A stretch of DNA of 64,000 bases, taken from positions 868,001 through 932,000 of the forward strand of contig JALLLT010000001.1 in NCBI GenBank assembly GCA_025266875.1. The letters run 5' to 3'. Origin of the DNA: Fennellomyces sp. T-0311 (Eukaryota > Mucoromycota > Mucoromycetes > Mucorales > Lichtheimiaceae). The notes under the pieces were generated by a model that saw only the letters and a program-made list of their open reading frames with translations, was not told the DNA's origin and searched no databases. A program made the translations under genes and the position numbers. This document shows positions 1-11,766 of the stretch, in pieces (position 1 is the stretch's first letter; the number at the start of each line of letters is the position of its first letter).

Positions 1-495
1 GGATATTTCGCTTCAGGGGCAAGTGAATAATCAACAAATATAGCTGCAGCATGGGCTCCAATGCATATCTGTTCTCGATTGAGTTTTCGTGAGAACGTTT
101 TCCACTCGTGTTACATACCTCGCGGATCCCTTTACTGTGAGAATATTTGGAACCAAACACAAAGCCTCCACCATGACTAAGATCCATCGTATGTTAGATA
201 CATTGGATTTGCGGCGTACAATGATGGCTTACAAGTAAAGGATCACTGGAAGAACCTCATTCTCGGTCCCAAGAGGACGAAGCAAGAACAAATTTACTGT
301 GTTGTTGTTGTAGGTAATTATCCGTTCTTCTTCGATTATTTTGGGCAAAGAAATCGTTGTAGCTGCTATTTTGTCAACATTATCGCGATACTCCTTTGCG
401 GTGATGTTGCCGCCGCTAGGGCGTGGATTGTTTCGAACTCTCTCAAAGTGTGCTGCGTAAGCTGGGTCTAAAGGTATTTTTCTTTCGGTAGCCAT
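1..495 (-). CDS. Alpha/beta-hydrolase, HSL-type esterase/lipase (3' part outside window)
   Basis: Probable cytosolic carboxylesterase/lipase of the hormone-sensitive-lipase family. The first ATG (495-493) gives MATERKIPLDP. Exon 1 ends at 234-233 with a GTAAGC donor; exon 2 (about 176-119) encodes YFHGGGFVFGS, the HGGG oxyanion-hole signature; after a second short intron (about 118-69) exon 3 encodes DYSLAPEAKYP, the family's DYxLAPE motif. The reading frame is still open at position 1, so the catalytic Ser, Asp and His lie outside the window. Family assignment is firm because both N-terminal HSL signatures appear in order and spacing. The substrate cannot be inferred. The gene faces left, divergent from the glutathione transferase. 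Confidence 0.82.
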
Positions 496-1251
496 GGTTA
501 TTTGAATATAAAGCGGGGAAGAAAGAGAGAGGTGAAGATAAAGACGCCGACAGCTTTGTTCCTGATTGAGGTTACACACGATGCATAGTTTCCGTATGCT
601 TACACAAAACGATACCTTTATTTTGAACTAGACTGATTGGTTTTTCAGTTGTAATATTCATGCACTCCTGCAAACTTTTACCACGTACTACACCGATCCG
701 TTGAATGCGATTACTCTATGCCTTTTGAATTAAGCTTTGAGCGATGAACAACGAAGAATATTCTGTGATTCCTGATCAAATGCTACCCGTCTCCCCATCA
801 GATACTGCCAACATATTAAAGAAAGCAACACCCTGGCACTCGTTGCTATGCACGAATGACAACTACATCACTTTTGGTTTGTCACTTTAAGCTGCTATTA
901 AGGTACTTCCCCAACGGCGTTCATAAGTGGCTATCAGTAATAGTAATGCTTGAAAACTACTTTATTCGGTTTGCAAAAGCACTTAAGCTAACAAGCCATT
1001 ACGTACTATACGATTACATCGCTTTGTTTAATCATATAATTACAATATACAAAACTCGTGACTATGTAGCACAATAGTATGGCGCAATCGGTCCTGGAAG
1101 CCAAACTTGGGAAACTCGGACCAGTAGTTGCACGACTGCTTAGAAATACAACCATTTTGACGGGTATTAGGCTGCGCCTCCTCTTTGCAATTGACATCAT
1201 CATGATACCTGAATCAGATTGCTTATAAATCATCGTATTAGATCAAACATC
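496..1251. other. Intergenic spacer between divergent genes
   Basis: Divergent promoter region shared by the hydrolase (-) and the glutathione transferase (+). Two ATG-initiated short frames on the + strand, 744-890 (48 codons) and 1079-1228 (49 codons), have no recognisable family and no clear splice partner; I do not call them genes. Nothing else is evident. Confidence 0.4.
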
Positions 1252-1259
1252 TATAAAAG
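1252..1259 (+). promoter_or_regulatory. TATA box of the glutathione transferase gene
   Basis: TATAAAAG lies 82 bp upstream of the GST start codon at 1334, a normal distance for a fungal TATA-driven promoter. Confidence 0.5.
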
Positions 1260-1333
1260 AAAGCAGATTCTGTGGTCTTGGTGATCTATAACGAGAAGTT
1301 TCAAACTTCATCAAGTGCCCATTTCTGATCAAT

Positions 1334-2294
1334 ATGCCTGATATTACTACGCCTTTGGAGCTATACTATCTAAATTTGAACCGAAGTAAGCGACAGATAT
1401 TGACAATGTACCTTCTATTGCTCATCACAACTATGTACACATTTACTTTTACGCAAAACAGTTTTTGGTTTTGGTGAACCCATTAAACTCTTACTGGAAG
1501 ACGCTCAAGTGCCTCATGAATACCACCAGATTAATTGGGAAGAGATGTGTGAATTCAAGCCAAAGTTGATAGAATCAGGAAACCCTTTTGGTACTGTACC
1601 TGTTGTTGACTTTGGAGATGGTCAATTTCACGGATCGAGTGTTCCGCTTATGCGACTTCTTTGCAAAAAACTTGGTAAGAAGTTCTTTTGTGTTATCAGA
1701 ATGCTTTGTTTAACACCAATACGTATTGGTTAAAAGGCAAATACGGTGCCAACAATGATCAAGACGAATATTTCTTGGACTGTGCCGCAGATTTTTCCAC
1801 TGATTGGCATCTCACTGCTGGGAAAACGCTTTTCAGTCGGGTAGGGATTCATCAAAGTCAGTTTTAGTACGACTATACATCTAACCAAAGTTTTTGATAG
1901 GATGATCCTGCGAACAGAGAAAACTATCTCAATAATTCGGCAGAAAAGCATTACTCACGATTCAATCGTGTCTATGGTCTCCGTGGCGGACCCTACATCT
2001 TGGGGAATGAGGTATTTGATGCCGAAACTTTGAATATAGTATAATGACGGACATAAAAAAGATTACCTATGTCGATTTTTTGGTGTACCATATTATTGAC
2101 AGCGATGCAAGAAATGGCTGTGGTCAATTGCTGGAGAAGGTAACACCAACATACGTATACTGATTCAATTGGAAGCTCTATATCTAATGTACTTTTCATT
2201 ATTACATTTCAACCAGTATTCTCATCTTTCGCACCTTGTCGAAACTTTTAAGCAGCGACCCAATTTAAAGGATTATATTTTATCTATTCCTTAA
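1334..2294 (+). CDS. Glutathione S-transferase (sigma/mu-like), six exons
   Basis: Cytosolic glutathione conjugation of electrophiles. Exons 1334-1385, 1462-1674, 1737-1840, 1901-2011, 2062-2139 and 2217-2294 splice in frame to 211 residues, the usual GST length. The N-terminal thioredoxin-like domain shows LELYYLNLN, then FGFGEPIKLLLEDA (the xGxGEPIR-type region after beta1) and NPFGTVPVVDFGDGQ with the cis-Pro of TVPVV. The Ser-Ser a little further on (GSSVPLMRLL) stands where the E/Q-S glutathione-gamma-Glu contact lies. The C-terminal helical domain ends ETFKQRPNLKDYI, as in sigma-class enzymes. The usual catalytic Tyr is probably Y11/Y12. A decayed copy of the cis-Pro exon sits at about 5060-5163. 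Confidence 0.85.
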
Positions 2295-2591
2295 TAAAGC
2301 ACATGTAATGCTATTACGATCTGATCACTTACTATGTATTTTTCATATATATATGCTTACCCGTTAAGCTACAAAAGACAGTATTTACTGACATTGCGAT
2401 AATCACATTTTCCATTCTGAAAAATGTGAGGGCAGAACCTGTTTATGCATTGATTTCTTTGGGATAAGCGGATTGAAGGTATCATCAGACCGGGTCTAAT
2501 ATGGAAACACCATCTGGTTTTAAAATTTTCTGCCGTTGAAAATTAAGTATCTTGTTCTTTTCTTTGTCTATTGATCGGATATTCTGAAGCA

Positions 2592-3638
2592 ATGGTTCTA
2601 ATTCCTGGTGGGATAAATACAAAAATCAAAACGAGCGTATTGAAAGGAATGAGTTACTGACCGTGAGTTCATCGATATGTTTCTTTAGTTGACAAGTTCT
2701 TCGACTCCTGCTTTGGAGACGAAGTGACTGAAGTAGGAGAAGATGATTTCAGTAATGCTAGTAGCACTTGGAGACCAAGGAGCTGTAATAATAGTATACC
2801 AGTCTGTTTAACCACTAATTTTATTGATAGAAAGCGACGACACGCTAAAGTTTCACGAGCCTGAGAATCTGTTTCTTCTCTGTTCCAAGGAAACGCTTGA
2901 AAAGCGCATACGAGAAGTTGAACTCGGAAAGCAACAGATTGCACCTCAGCAATTATCAACGACCGCTACGGTAGTGAATAGATTATGATGTAAAGCTACA
3001 CTGACTTGATAAATCATTAGGCTCAACGCTTGGAACTGATGGATACCAAGGATCTTATTGACAGCATAGTACATCGCTTCAAGAAGCGGAATCCGCATTC
3101 ACGGAATTCAAGACTATCTAATCCGGCATACTACAATTGGCTGTTGCTCGACTTGGCCAGAAGGGCAGCAATCGTGCAGAAGCGACTGGAAAATCAGTTT
3201 AAGCTCACTTCGGAAGTGGAATTTCGTCGTCAGGTTATCGAGGTCGCTGCGAGTTCAACAGCATGGTTCAGGTAGAGCTGTCATAGTGGTTACCGAGTCC
3301 ATCAGGCTAAATAATAGCTACCTTTTAGCATTAAGCCATCACGCTCGTTCGGAGTTGTTTTTGATGATAATGAATATTTCGACTTGTTTGCACCGTTTGT
3401 TTTGACGAAACGACAACAAATGCTTGAAACAGCGCGAATGTTTGGTGATGAAATTTGCGCCTTGATCGAATTTATCGATATGAACAAAATTGCCAATCTA
3501 CCACGGGAGGAATTTCACGTGTTCATAAAGGAGCTATCACTTGTGAAAGAAAAAATGAAAGATATTATCGAAATACTGAAACCATTATTTGATAACGATC
3601 CGGTACATCCCTATGAAACCATGACTCCCTTGAATTAA
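2592..3638 (+). CDS. Unknown protein, tandem family copy 1
   Basis: I do not recognise this family. Five exons (2592-2607, 2689-2760, 2831-2970, 3021-3271, 3329-3638) splice to 262 residues. It starts MVLIP and has an acidic, poorly conserved segment in exon 2. Conserved core: NLFLLCSKETLEKRI, QIAPQQLST, KDLIDSI, YYNWLLLDLARR, FRRQVIE, then EYFDLF, FGDEICALIEFIDMNKIANL and DPVHPYETM near the C-terminus. It has no signal peptide or TM segment; helical, charged, probably soluble. Copies 2 (3904-4987) and 3 (5515-6578) follow head-to-tail with the same exon architecture. That makes coding status secure even though function is unknown. Confidence 0.8.
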
Positions 3639-3903
3639 TGAAAATGTTCCAAGTGTATATTATGGTACATTTTGCTAAAAATAAAGTGATGTTGTGCGAA
3701 CCTGTTTCCAAATGTAAATACAATATACACATTTTCCTTTTCTTGACGCTTGCTGTTCAAACCTGCTTACGAGTCGATTTTATTTTGTGGTCAGAATGCT
3801 GAGCATTATATATCATTCTACTCAGCTTTTAAACCATTGGGGATGCGAGGACAATCCCTCTTGTCCTTTTCTTTTTATCTCGATCAAATTTTCTCTTGAA
3901 ATC

Positions 3904-4987
3904 ATGGTTTTTATTCCTGGTGAGATACATGAGAGGACTACATAGATATCAAGTCATCCAAATCAAAGCTGTCGACAGACGCAACATTTTTACAACATGT
4001 AGATGATGACATGACCATTTACAGATCCGAAGATGACGAGGAAGCCACTGTAGGATGCAATGATTCTGTAAATCCACGTATGAAATACTTTCCAGTAGTC
4101 AAATAAAATAAGTTGGCTGACTTTAACTCGTAATGCTCAATAGAGGATGACGTCCGAAAGGGGCCATATGAACCCAAGAATCTATTTCTACTGTGCTCGA
4201 AGGAAACACTGGAAAAGCGCATACGTGCCGTTGAGATTGAAAAGAAACAGATAGAACCGCAGCAGCTTTCGACTAGCAGCACGGTACATTGTAAAACAGA
4301 ATATGAAACAAAGTGGTCTTTGTATTGATATATATTTTGTTAGGCGCAGCGACTCCAGCTAATGAAAACAAAAGATCTTATCGACAGCATCGAATTGCGA
4401 TTCCGAAAGCGAGCCCCTCAGTTGCCGTCTAGAAGACAATCGGATCTTACGTATTACAACTGGCTATTGCTTGATTTGGCGAGACGAGCAACAATCGTCC
4501 AACAGCGTTTACGGAAGGAATTTCCACATACTTGGAGAGTGGAATTCCGTCGTCAAGTAATTGATCCAGCTGCGGCATATTTGGTTTCAGGCAGGTACAG
4601 TTGAAATATTTGCTGTTACCTATGTAAAACCTTTGTACATATATTGAAAGTTGATCATTTTCCCGTTACTTACGTAGCATAAAGCATACAAATGTGTATA
4701 CGGTTGTATCTGAAAGCAATGAATACTTTGATTTGTTCGCATCCTTTGTTTCGACGAAGCGACGGCAAATACTCGAACTAGCGCAAATCTTTGGTGATGA
4801 AATTTGCGCCTTGATCGAATTTATTGACATGAACAAGATCGCCAATCTACCGAAGGAGGAGTTTGATGTGTTCGTAAAGGAGCTGTCAGAGGTGAAATAT
4901 AAACTGAAAGATAGCATCGAGCTGTTGAAGCCATTGTTTCAGAATGATCCGACAATTCCCTATGAAACCGTGATCCCTTTAAACTGA
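3904..4987 (+). CDS. Unknown protein, tandem family copy 2
   Basis: Second paralogue of the trio, 282 residues from exons 3904-3919, 3946-4077, 4144-4283, 4344-4594 and 4678-4987. Exons 1, 3, 4 and 5 (16, 140, 251, 310 nt) have the same lengths as in copy 1; only exon 2 is longer (132 against 72 nt) and adds an acidic stretch. Core motifs are NLFLLCSKETLEKRI, YYNWLLLDLARR, FRRQVID and FGDEICALIEFIDMNKIANL. Divergence is concentrated in exon 2 and at the exon 4/5 junction. Conserved exon lengths and protein sequence argue for function under selection. No enzymatic motif is visible. Confidence 0.8.
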
Positions 4988-5059
4988 TGAAGATACTTCG
5001 AATATATCTTCTCCCATATATGTAGTTTGTGTGCAATGAATAAAGTATGTGCTGTGCTT

Positions 5060-5163
5060 CCGAGAATTAGACTCTTACGTGCTACACCAGTTGCTAACTT
5101 TGGAGACAGTCAATTTTATGCTGCGAACTTTGCTTATATTGTCTCGTTGCAGGAAGACCGATG
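5060..5163 (+). pseudogene. Relic of a glutathione transferase exon
   Basis: The frame TTA at 5075 to a TGA at about 5161 reads LRATPVANFGDSQFYAANFA. It aligns with FGTVPVVDFGDGQFHGSSVP of the intact GST at 1334-2294 (shared TPV/TVPV, NFGD/DFGD, QF). No start, splice sites or other GST exons are evident around it, and the upstream flank is not open in the same frame. It looks like the remains of a second GST gene caught between copies 2 and 3 of the tandem family. Confidence 0.5.
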
Positions 5164-5514
5164 AAGTTTGATGAATAACAAGAACACCTATATGCTGACA
5201 TTTTGAAATAACCTAGAATATAATGTTATTGGTAGTGTTACAACAAGGATGACTACGTATGTAGTATATTTCCTTTCTCGGTGAATCTTCTCGCTTACAT
5301 TACTGTTCGATTGCAAAAAGTAGGGTCATGTGTGAGTATCTATAATGTTCGAAACTTATATCAAAAACACCAGCCACATAAACCTGTTTTTTATAATAAG
5401 GATCATGATTAATTCAGGAAATGCCAACTGATGTTCCATTTCGATATTTAGAAAAACGCTGACGGGTTTACAAGGACGGTATTCTTCTTTCTTTCGCACC
5501 TTAATTGAAATAAT

Positions 5515-6578
5515 ATGGTTCTTATTCCTGGTAAAATGGACGAAGAATCTAAATACGAGATTGTTTTGAAGCAACAGCTGACGACACATTTATCCATAAT
5601 TTTTACATTAGACGAATCGACTAACTACACTTCTGATGATGAGAAGACCACAGTAGGAAGTGACGACTCTGTCACTCCAGGTGCTTTTTGATTAATACAA
5701 TTAGTAAACAACTGAGCTAATTTCGAATAACATTTAATGTAGTATCTCACCATTTAAAACGATCCTCGCATAAGTTCAAGAACCTGTATCTTCTCTGCTC
5801 AAAGCAAGCATTTGAAAAGCGCATAGATCATGTTAAGCTTGAGAAAAAGCAGATAGCGCCGCAACAGCTATCGACTAACGGCACGGTACCATGAAAAATA
5901 CGAAGCATAGTTAATCAGCATATTTTCATACGTAGTAAATTAGGCGCACAGTCTCGAGTTAATGAGAACGAAGGACCTAATTGACAGCTTTTTGTTCCGA
6001 TTTCAGAAACGAAACCCTCAAGTGAAACGTATACGAGAAACTGACCTGACATATTATAACTGGCTACTGCTCGATCTGGCGAGACGAATGGAAGTTATCC
6101 AACAACGTCTACAACAAGAATTTCCACACACCTGGGAGGAAGAGTTGCGGCGTCAAGTAATCGAACCTACTGCAGAACGAGTGTCATGGAGGTATGTTTG
6201 AGAAACCTATCATTGCCCGCGTTAGATTATTGAGTAAAAACCTCACTACTTTCTTACCATTTGCGTAGTATTAAGTCGACGAGATCGTTCGGAATGATTT
6301 CTGAGGACAAAGAGTATTTCGATTTGTTTCCAGTATTTGTGCAAACAAAGCGATTCCAGATGCTCGAAGTGGCACGGGTTTTTGGTGACGAAATTTGCGC
6401 CTTCACCGAATTTATCGACATGCACAGGGTGGCTAATTTAGCAAAGGAGGGATTTCATTTGCTCTTGAAGGAACTATCATTGGTAAAAGACCAACTGGAA
6501 GATAGTATCAAGATGCTACAGCCATTGTTTGAGAATGACCCGGTCCATCCTTATGAAACCATGGTTATTTTGGATTGA
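5515..6578 (+). CDS. Unknown protein, tandem family copy 3
   Basis: Third paralogue, 261 residues, exons 5515-5530, 5612-5680, 5743-5885, 5944-6191 and 6269-6578. Exon 1 (16 nt) and exon 5 (310 nt) keep exactly the lengths of copies 1 and 2; exons 3 and 4 differ by one codon. The core is retained but more diverged: NLYLLCSKQAFEKRI, YYNWLLLDLARR, LRRQVIE, FGDEICAFTEFIDMHRVANL, DPVHPYETM. It is separated from copy 2 by 527 bp containing a GST relic. Function unknown. Confidence 0.8.
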
Positions 6579-6800
6579 AAACGATACGACTGTACACTTA
6601 CTTTAATAAACCGCTGTTGCAGTTATCTGAAATTGGAGTAGGGTGCGGCAAATTATGTATAACGTATTCGGAAAGTGACACACCAGTCATACAGACATAG
6701 TTTGTTACTTTTCTTGAAGTGCTGTTTTAGCGTCGATAACATAGCTCACTTTATTTCAGCCAACTAACTAACTACGATGATCCATAGTGCACAAAATGAA

Positions 6801-7472
6801 TTACAAGCGTAAAGTAAGTTGTCTCCTTTGTTTAAGGTAAGGACCGATAAAGAAACTAATTAAAGGGAATATTGTATACATTATCGATTTTCCATATAAA
6901 ACGTCAAATGGATCAGCGGAATAGTAATACACAGAAATCCAGAAGACAAACATGATAGTGGAAATAACAGCGAAAGGAGTTGTAAAAGTGACTTTTTTAT
7001 CGACCTTCACAGGGTGATTAGGAGGATAATCACGCTGTAACGCATCAACTAGTCGGTCGAGCAAAGGTAGAGGTCTGCATGATCGCGGTCCATGTGGTCC
7101 CATGTGTAGCCATCGCGTGTTTCGCATTCTCGCAATGTTGTTGCATAGGTCTTCGATTTCTGAATTTTCGTGGACGACATACATATGAATGAGAGGTTCT
7201 CGCATATCTTCGCTTCCTCTCTGATAAAAGCTGTGACTGAGGGGCATTTTATGCTCATAGCAAAGTTCGAAAGAATCTATATCTTCAATATCAAATTCTT
7301 CTTGCGTCCGTACTTTCAGTTCTTGGTAGGTAACCATAGGTTGATGAAACTCGATTCTCCGCATTTTTTCTAGATATCCGCTGATAGGACTTGGTACATA
7401 ACGAACGTAAAATACAAGCTCCTGGTGCTCCACTGGTAGACTAACGGACGGTTGGTGCTCATTGAGCTCCAT
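6801..7472 (-). CDS. Uncharacterised membrane protein with two C-terminal TM helices
   Basis: A single-exon gene; the first ATG at 7472 gives MELNEHQPSVSLPVEHQ and 223 residues. The N-terminal 150 residues are hydrophilic and acidic. Two hydrophobic helices lie near residues 163-185 (FAVISTIMFVFWISVYYY) and 193-212 (SIMYTIFPLISFFIGPYL), followed by a basic tail KQRRQLTLRL, which suggests a helical hairpin anchor with both termini cytosolic. No family motif was recognised. The uninterrupted frame, clean TM pattern and good start support a real gene. Confidence 0.6.
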   Translation of the reverse strand: MELNEHQPSVSLPVEHQELVFYVRYVPSPISGYLEKMRRIEFHQPMVTYQELKVRTQEEFDIEDIDSFELCYEHKMPLSHSFYQRGSEDMREPLIHMYVVHENSEIEDLCNNIARMRNTRWLHMGPHGPRSCRPLPLLDRLVDALQRDYPPNHPVKVDKKVTFTTPFAVISTIMFVFWISVYYYSADPFDVLYGKSIMYTIFPLISFFIGPYLKQRRQLTLRL

Positions 7473-8633
7473 TGTTGAGAGAGAAAATAAAGGGAAGGAA
7501 AGGAAAGGTAATGGTGGTAGTTCCAATGAAGTTATTTCACGAATTATATACAAGATTTTGGTATATTACTACCGAATAGAATGAGAACAAACGGTGATGA
7601 TAAACAAAGGAACAAAGAATGCGTAGTAATATAAAAATGCAGCTGGGCATATCTTTGGTGATTTGACTGTCATTAGCAGCAGTTCTTTTTATGCAAGAGA
7701 AAAATGAAGCAATATGTTATGCGCTAATAGAAGCTACGTATATTCATCGATTCTTAATGTACCATCAACTGGTTTGATGAAATCAAAGGAGCTAGCACTG
7801 TTTAGGATAGACAGTAACTGTCAGCATAGCACTTTAACCCAGTTTTATAGTTATGCTTGATCAATACTTTAATTTTGCTATAATGCATGAACAGAAACGA
7901 TTAACCGGACGAAGAAAGAAAAACGAGAAATTTTGTCCATACATAAACAAGGTGCGTCATTTGCATGAGGAAGAGAACAATGGTGCATTCGATCTATGTG
8001 TACAGCACGCCCTTTTACACGATGTTCATCGCGAAAGTCCAATAATTGTGCTGAATGTAACACTTGACCTATACTTAAACGTTAGTTGCATTAGTATAGT
8101 TGGGGGACATATATATACAATCGAAAAGAGCACAGGTACCCATAACTTAGATAGGTATGATAAGATACACTCTTTATAAAGTATTTTGTTTACTATGCGT
8201 ATATGCTGCGCTATCCATGCATGCAAGGCGAAGTTTCAGAGTTTCATTTCTTAAAGGGTATGAACAATTATTTGCTATATATAATTATGGTATATGTAAT
8301 GTAAGAGTGGACCCTCTGGCCTTGATCTATTGATTTCCCAGACAAACTATACGATAGATAGCGATACGTACATCGTATGGCATCCTTAACCAACAGTGCT
8401 TTAAAGTACAGGGGATTGTGTATCCGGACACCTGTCCTCAAGGAGCATAGCGCAGTATTGTGTTGTAGCCGACAGAAACTCTTCTGACGCATATAGGAAG
8501 AATTAAATGTATACATACATAGTTTGTTTATTCACAAATCAGCAAAAAAGAATGTTCAAATATGCAAACGCTATATCGAAAAGGCTGGCAACCGGTATAG
8601 TTGCGAGGTATCTATTAAATTTACAGGCTCTAA
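7473..8633. other. Intergenic region without a supported gene
   Basis: Lies between a leftward gene's start and the end of another leftward gene. An ATG-initiated 108-codon frame (7853-8179, +) has no recognisable domain, promoter or splice partner and is not called. Otherwise AT-rich and featureless. Confidence 0.4.
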
Positions 8634-10911
8634 TTATCGGGCAAAAATGTGCTCCTTCAATGGCTCCAAGCGAAACTTGAACTCACGTAATCGTGCACTT
8701 GTTGGTGCCCATGCTAGAAACAATTCGTGTAACCGACCGAGTTCGCTGGATGCCCAGTCGATTTTGTTGATTAGTGGATCCTCAAATAGTCCTCGTAATG
8801 TCCACGGTAGATAGTAAGGGTTGAGTCGAAGTTTCGCTTTGAATGGATCCATCTGTGCCTTCTCTGGCAACTGGTGGCCGGAAGGAGGTGGAGGTGATGA
8901 TGCTGTTAGTGTTGGAGAAGGTGTGAGCGTTGGGGTATCAAAAAGGTATTGTACAGCCAGTTGGTAGACGTCGATTTCCTCGTAGATGGTCGAATGGCCA
9001 CCTTCGAGAGCATATATGCTACCGGCCAAGACTTCGCTAATGTGAATGAAAAGTCCATGATCCGGGATCCCGGCGTTTCGTAATCGTAATGCAAACACCA
9101 CCAAGTTGATCAGAAAGTCATCGTTCGTGTAGATGTGTTTGTCGATATACACTGCCCGATATATATTTGGATGCGAAATGCCGGTTAATATTGCCGAATA
9201 AAGCGGTACGACCTGATCCTGCAGCGACCCGACAAGGACCATTTTGATGCCTCTGTTCAGTATGCACTCCAACGACTCTCTGAACTTTAGCGATATGGCG
9301 CTGTTGGAATCCATGAATTCGAAAAGTTCCCTTGCTGCGTCCGCTTCAAAATACTTAAAAAAAGGATCAGCATGCATTGGCATATGTATGGATCAGCTGG
9401 CCTACCTTGACAATCAAACTTCCTTGAAGTGATGGAAATGGCCCATGACCAATGCCAGCCATGGCAAGCAGACAGATGGACTGCCGGTGCAGATGCACAT
9501 GCCCGCGCTGCAGCAGTTGGTGCAACAACATGACCGAAACCGGCGTCCCTTGCGAATGAGTCCCCCACAAAATGACATCGGCCGACGATATTGCTTCTAA
9601 CCACTCCAAGTTGGACACTAGCTGATGATAGAGCTTGCTTATACGCTCCTCCACTTTTCCTTCGCCCTCCAGCGGTATCACTGTCACTGCGTCGTCTGAA
9701 AGAGTTAGCTGATGCTCGTTCTCCAGGTACTGCTCCAATGCTGCCACCATCTGCTTGCAAAACTTTTGGGATGTTCCTGTGGGTTCCCCAATCATACTAC
9801 GCACAAGCTGGGCCCATCCGCCCATTAGATACAGTGAACTTGCATCATAGATCAAATAAGTTACCTTTGTCGGGAACCAGCCGTGGATGCCTACGACGGC
9901 GATCTTTTTGTGTAGATGCACTGACGACTCCACTTTTGGAACAGACGAGACCATTTTGGAGAATTTGGCGTGGAGGATACTGGCCCATGAGTCGGGCTCG
10001 GGTTCTTTTTGGCTAAATAGGCTGCTAAACGAACTGAAGGTAGTGTCAATGATGGATCCCATTGCGTAACTTGACTCTGGCCGCTGCTCTTGTGACGGAG
10101 ACGGCGTGAACCGAGGCTCAAACAGGGGCAGTACTGGATTTCGGGTGGTGGTTGGTGTTGCACTGGTGATAGACGTCGCTGGAGCCATACTGGACACATC
10201 TGTTGTCGTTTCGACCATTGAAGCACCCTCGTCATTTGTGTTCGGGTGGTCACATGGCGGTTTGCCCCGTGCAGCGGCGGTGTCTATTGTCCGGTGTTGA
10301 TCCATCATAGCTCCTGACTTGGTCATCGCCTCGGAGCTGCTTGACGACGCTGTTTCACTCAAAAGAGCTGCTTGACGGTGCTGCATGATAAGCCTCGTCA
10401 CTGCAGGCGACTGTGCAGTTGGTTGCTCTTCACCTGTGCCGCCATCGGATTCTCCCAGGTCAGAGTCTGACAGTGCAACGCTGCCATTCGCCGACACTCG
10501 AGTTGAAAAGGTATCCGGAAGAGCCTTAGCAGAGTAATTCCATTGCTGCTGCTGGTATATCGAGCTTTCGTCGCCCTGCTTCATCATCAGGCGTGGAAGC
10601 GACTCTACGCTGGCTTTGGATAGAATGGATTCGGCTCGCAGACCAGACCATCGTTTTTGTGCTGCGTGCTGTTGCTGCTTTGCCAATTCTACGGAAAGTG
10701 CAATCTTTGCACTGGGTTTTTCGTCAATGCCAGTGTCGACATTGGCGTGTTCGGGTTGTTGGGTAGCAGCGACATGAACGGCTGTCGTCTTTGTAATGGC
10801 GGCTGGTTTCGCACTGATCATGTTCTTCTTCTCGCAAGGTTGTTGCTGACTGGGCGCATGCCGCTCCTGCTTGGTTGCCCACGAAGTGATCAAGTTGATC
10901 CAAATCAACAT
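8634..10911 (-). CDS. YML020W-family alpha/beta-hydrolase-like protein
   Basis: Two exons (10911-9406 and 9353-8634) joined across a 52-bp intron, 741 residues. The N-terminal 300 residues are low-complexity, rich in Ser, Thr, Ala and Gln. The conserved domain begins at about residue 330: KKIAVVGIHGWFPTKV, MIGEPTGTSQKF, and WGTHSQGTPVSVMLL with a nucleophile-elbow-like H-S-Q-G. After the intron come LVGSLQDQVVPLYSA and the VYIDKHIY region, ending RLEPLKEHIF. This order matches the uncharacterised fungal YML020W group, predicted lipase-like. A Pro/Ser linker sits near residue 650. The start at 10911 is the first in-frame ATG, but an upstream exon is possible. Confidence 0.75.
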
Positions 10912-11766
10912 TCACGGGTGTTGTAAAAGGAAGAATCGAGTGCGCACCCCAAAAAGTAATAAAGCAATAGTAAAAAACGTGGGCCAAGTAAGAAGCATAC
11001 TCTTTTGGTTAAAGGTCTAGTTGGCAAACTGATTCCTCATATGACCCCCTCCCCTTTTCATTTTGGCTTTGCCCAATAGGAGCATGGATTCTGTTCATCA
11101 GCGTAGCCGAGGAATGCACAATGAAAATACGACGCATCTATCCGTCTCAGATGCTGCCCCAGCCTTCTCTGATTCGCCATCCTGCCTTTCATGCGATCGC
11201 CACGTTGCTCAACCACCAAAGCTTCTACTCCGCCGCAGTCCAGCCGCGCAATTCGCTTAGTTTTTTCCCGTTAAGGACATTTCTTTTACCCTGCCACGAC
11301 CGGGAGCATGTAAACAATGTCCATACTGGAAGCATTTGCGCAGCCCGCAGTAGCTGCAGCTTTAATGTTTCTTTGTGTGTCGCGTTGTTGCCATATACCA
11401 TATGACTTTACATACGTCATCTTCGTATCACTCAAGTATTCCTGTCACTAGAACATCACACTTTCTATCAACCTCTCTGCTTTTCTTCGGCCAAATGCAA
11501 GGTATCGTCCTTAATTACATCACAGCAAGGGCTTTAGTAGAAGCTCTTCTGCCGCCCTGAATGTTCCAGAAAACACCAGACCCTGTAAGGATCCTACACT
11601 CGTCCGTACGCCTTATAGTCTTGGGAATATGATGCTTTTTGTATTCTACGCGGGTTCAAACAAAGTACATTTGCAGGTATATACAATTCAAATGGAGGAA
11701 GCACATAAACTCGTCGAGCAGCTGCTATAGCTATTTAAAACGGCCTTCCGTCAAGCTTGGTCCTTG
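10912..11766. other. Intergenic region
   Basis: Upstream of the YML020W-type gene and downstream of the metallothionein, both leftward. No open frame with a recognisable product and no tRNA-like structure seen. Confidence 0.4.

Noticed and set aside
7853..8179. 108-codon ATG-initiated frame on the + strand
   Set aside because: No domain, no promoter, composition unlike neighbours, and the opposite strand is open over part of it as well. Not supported as a gene.
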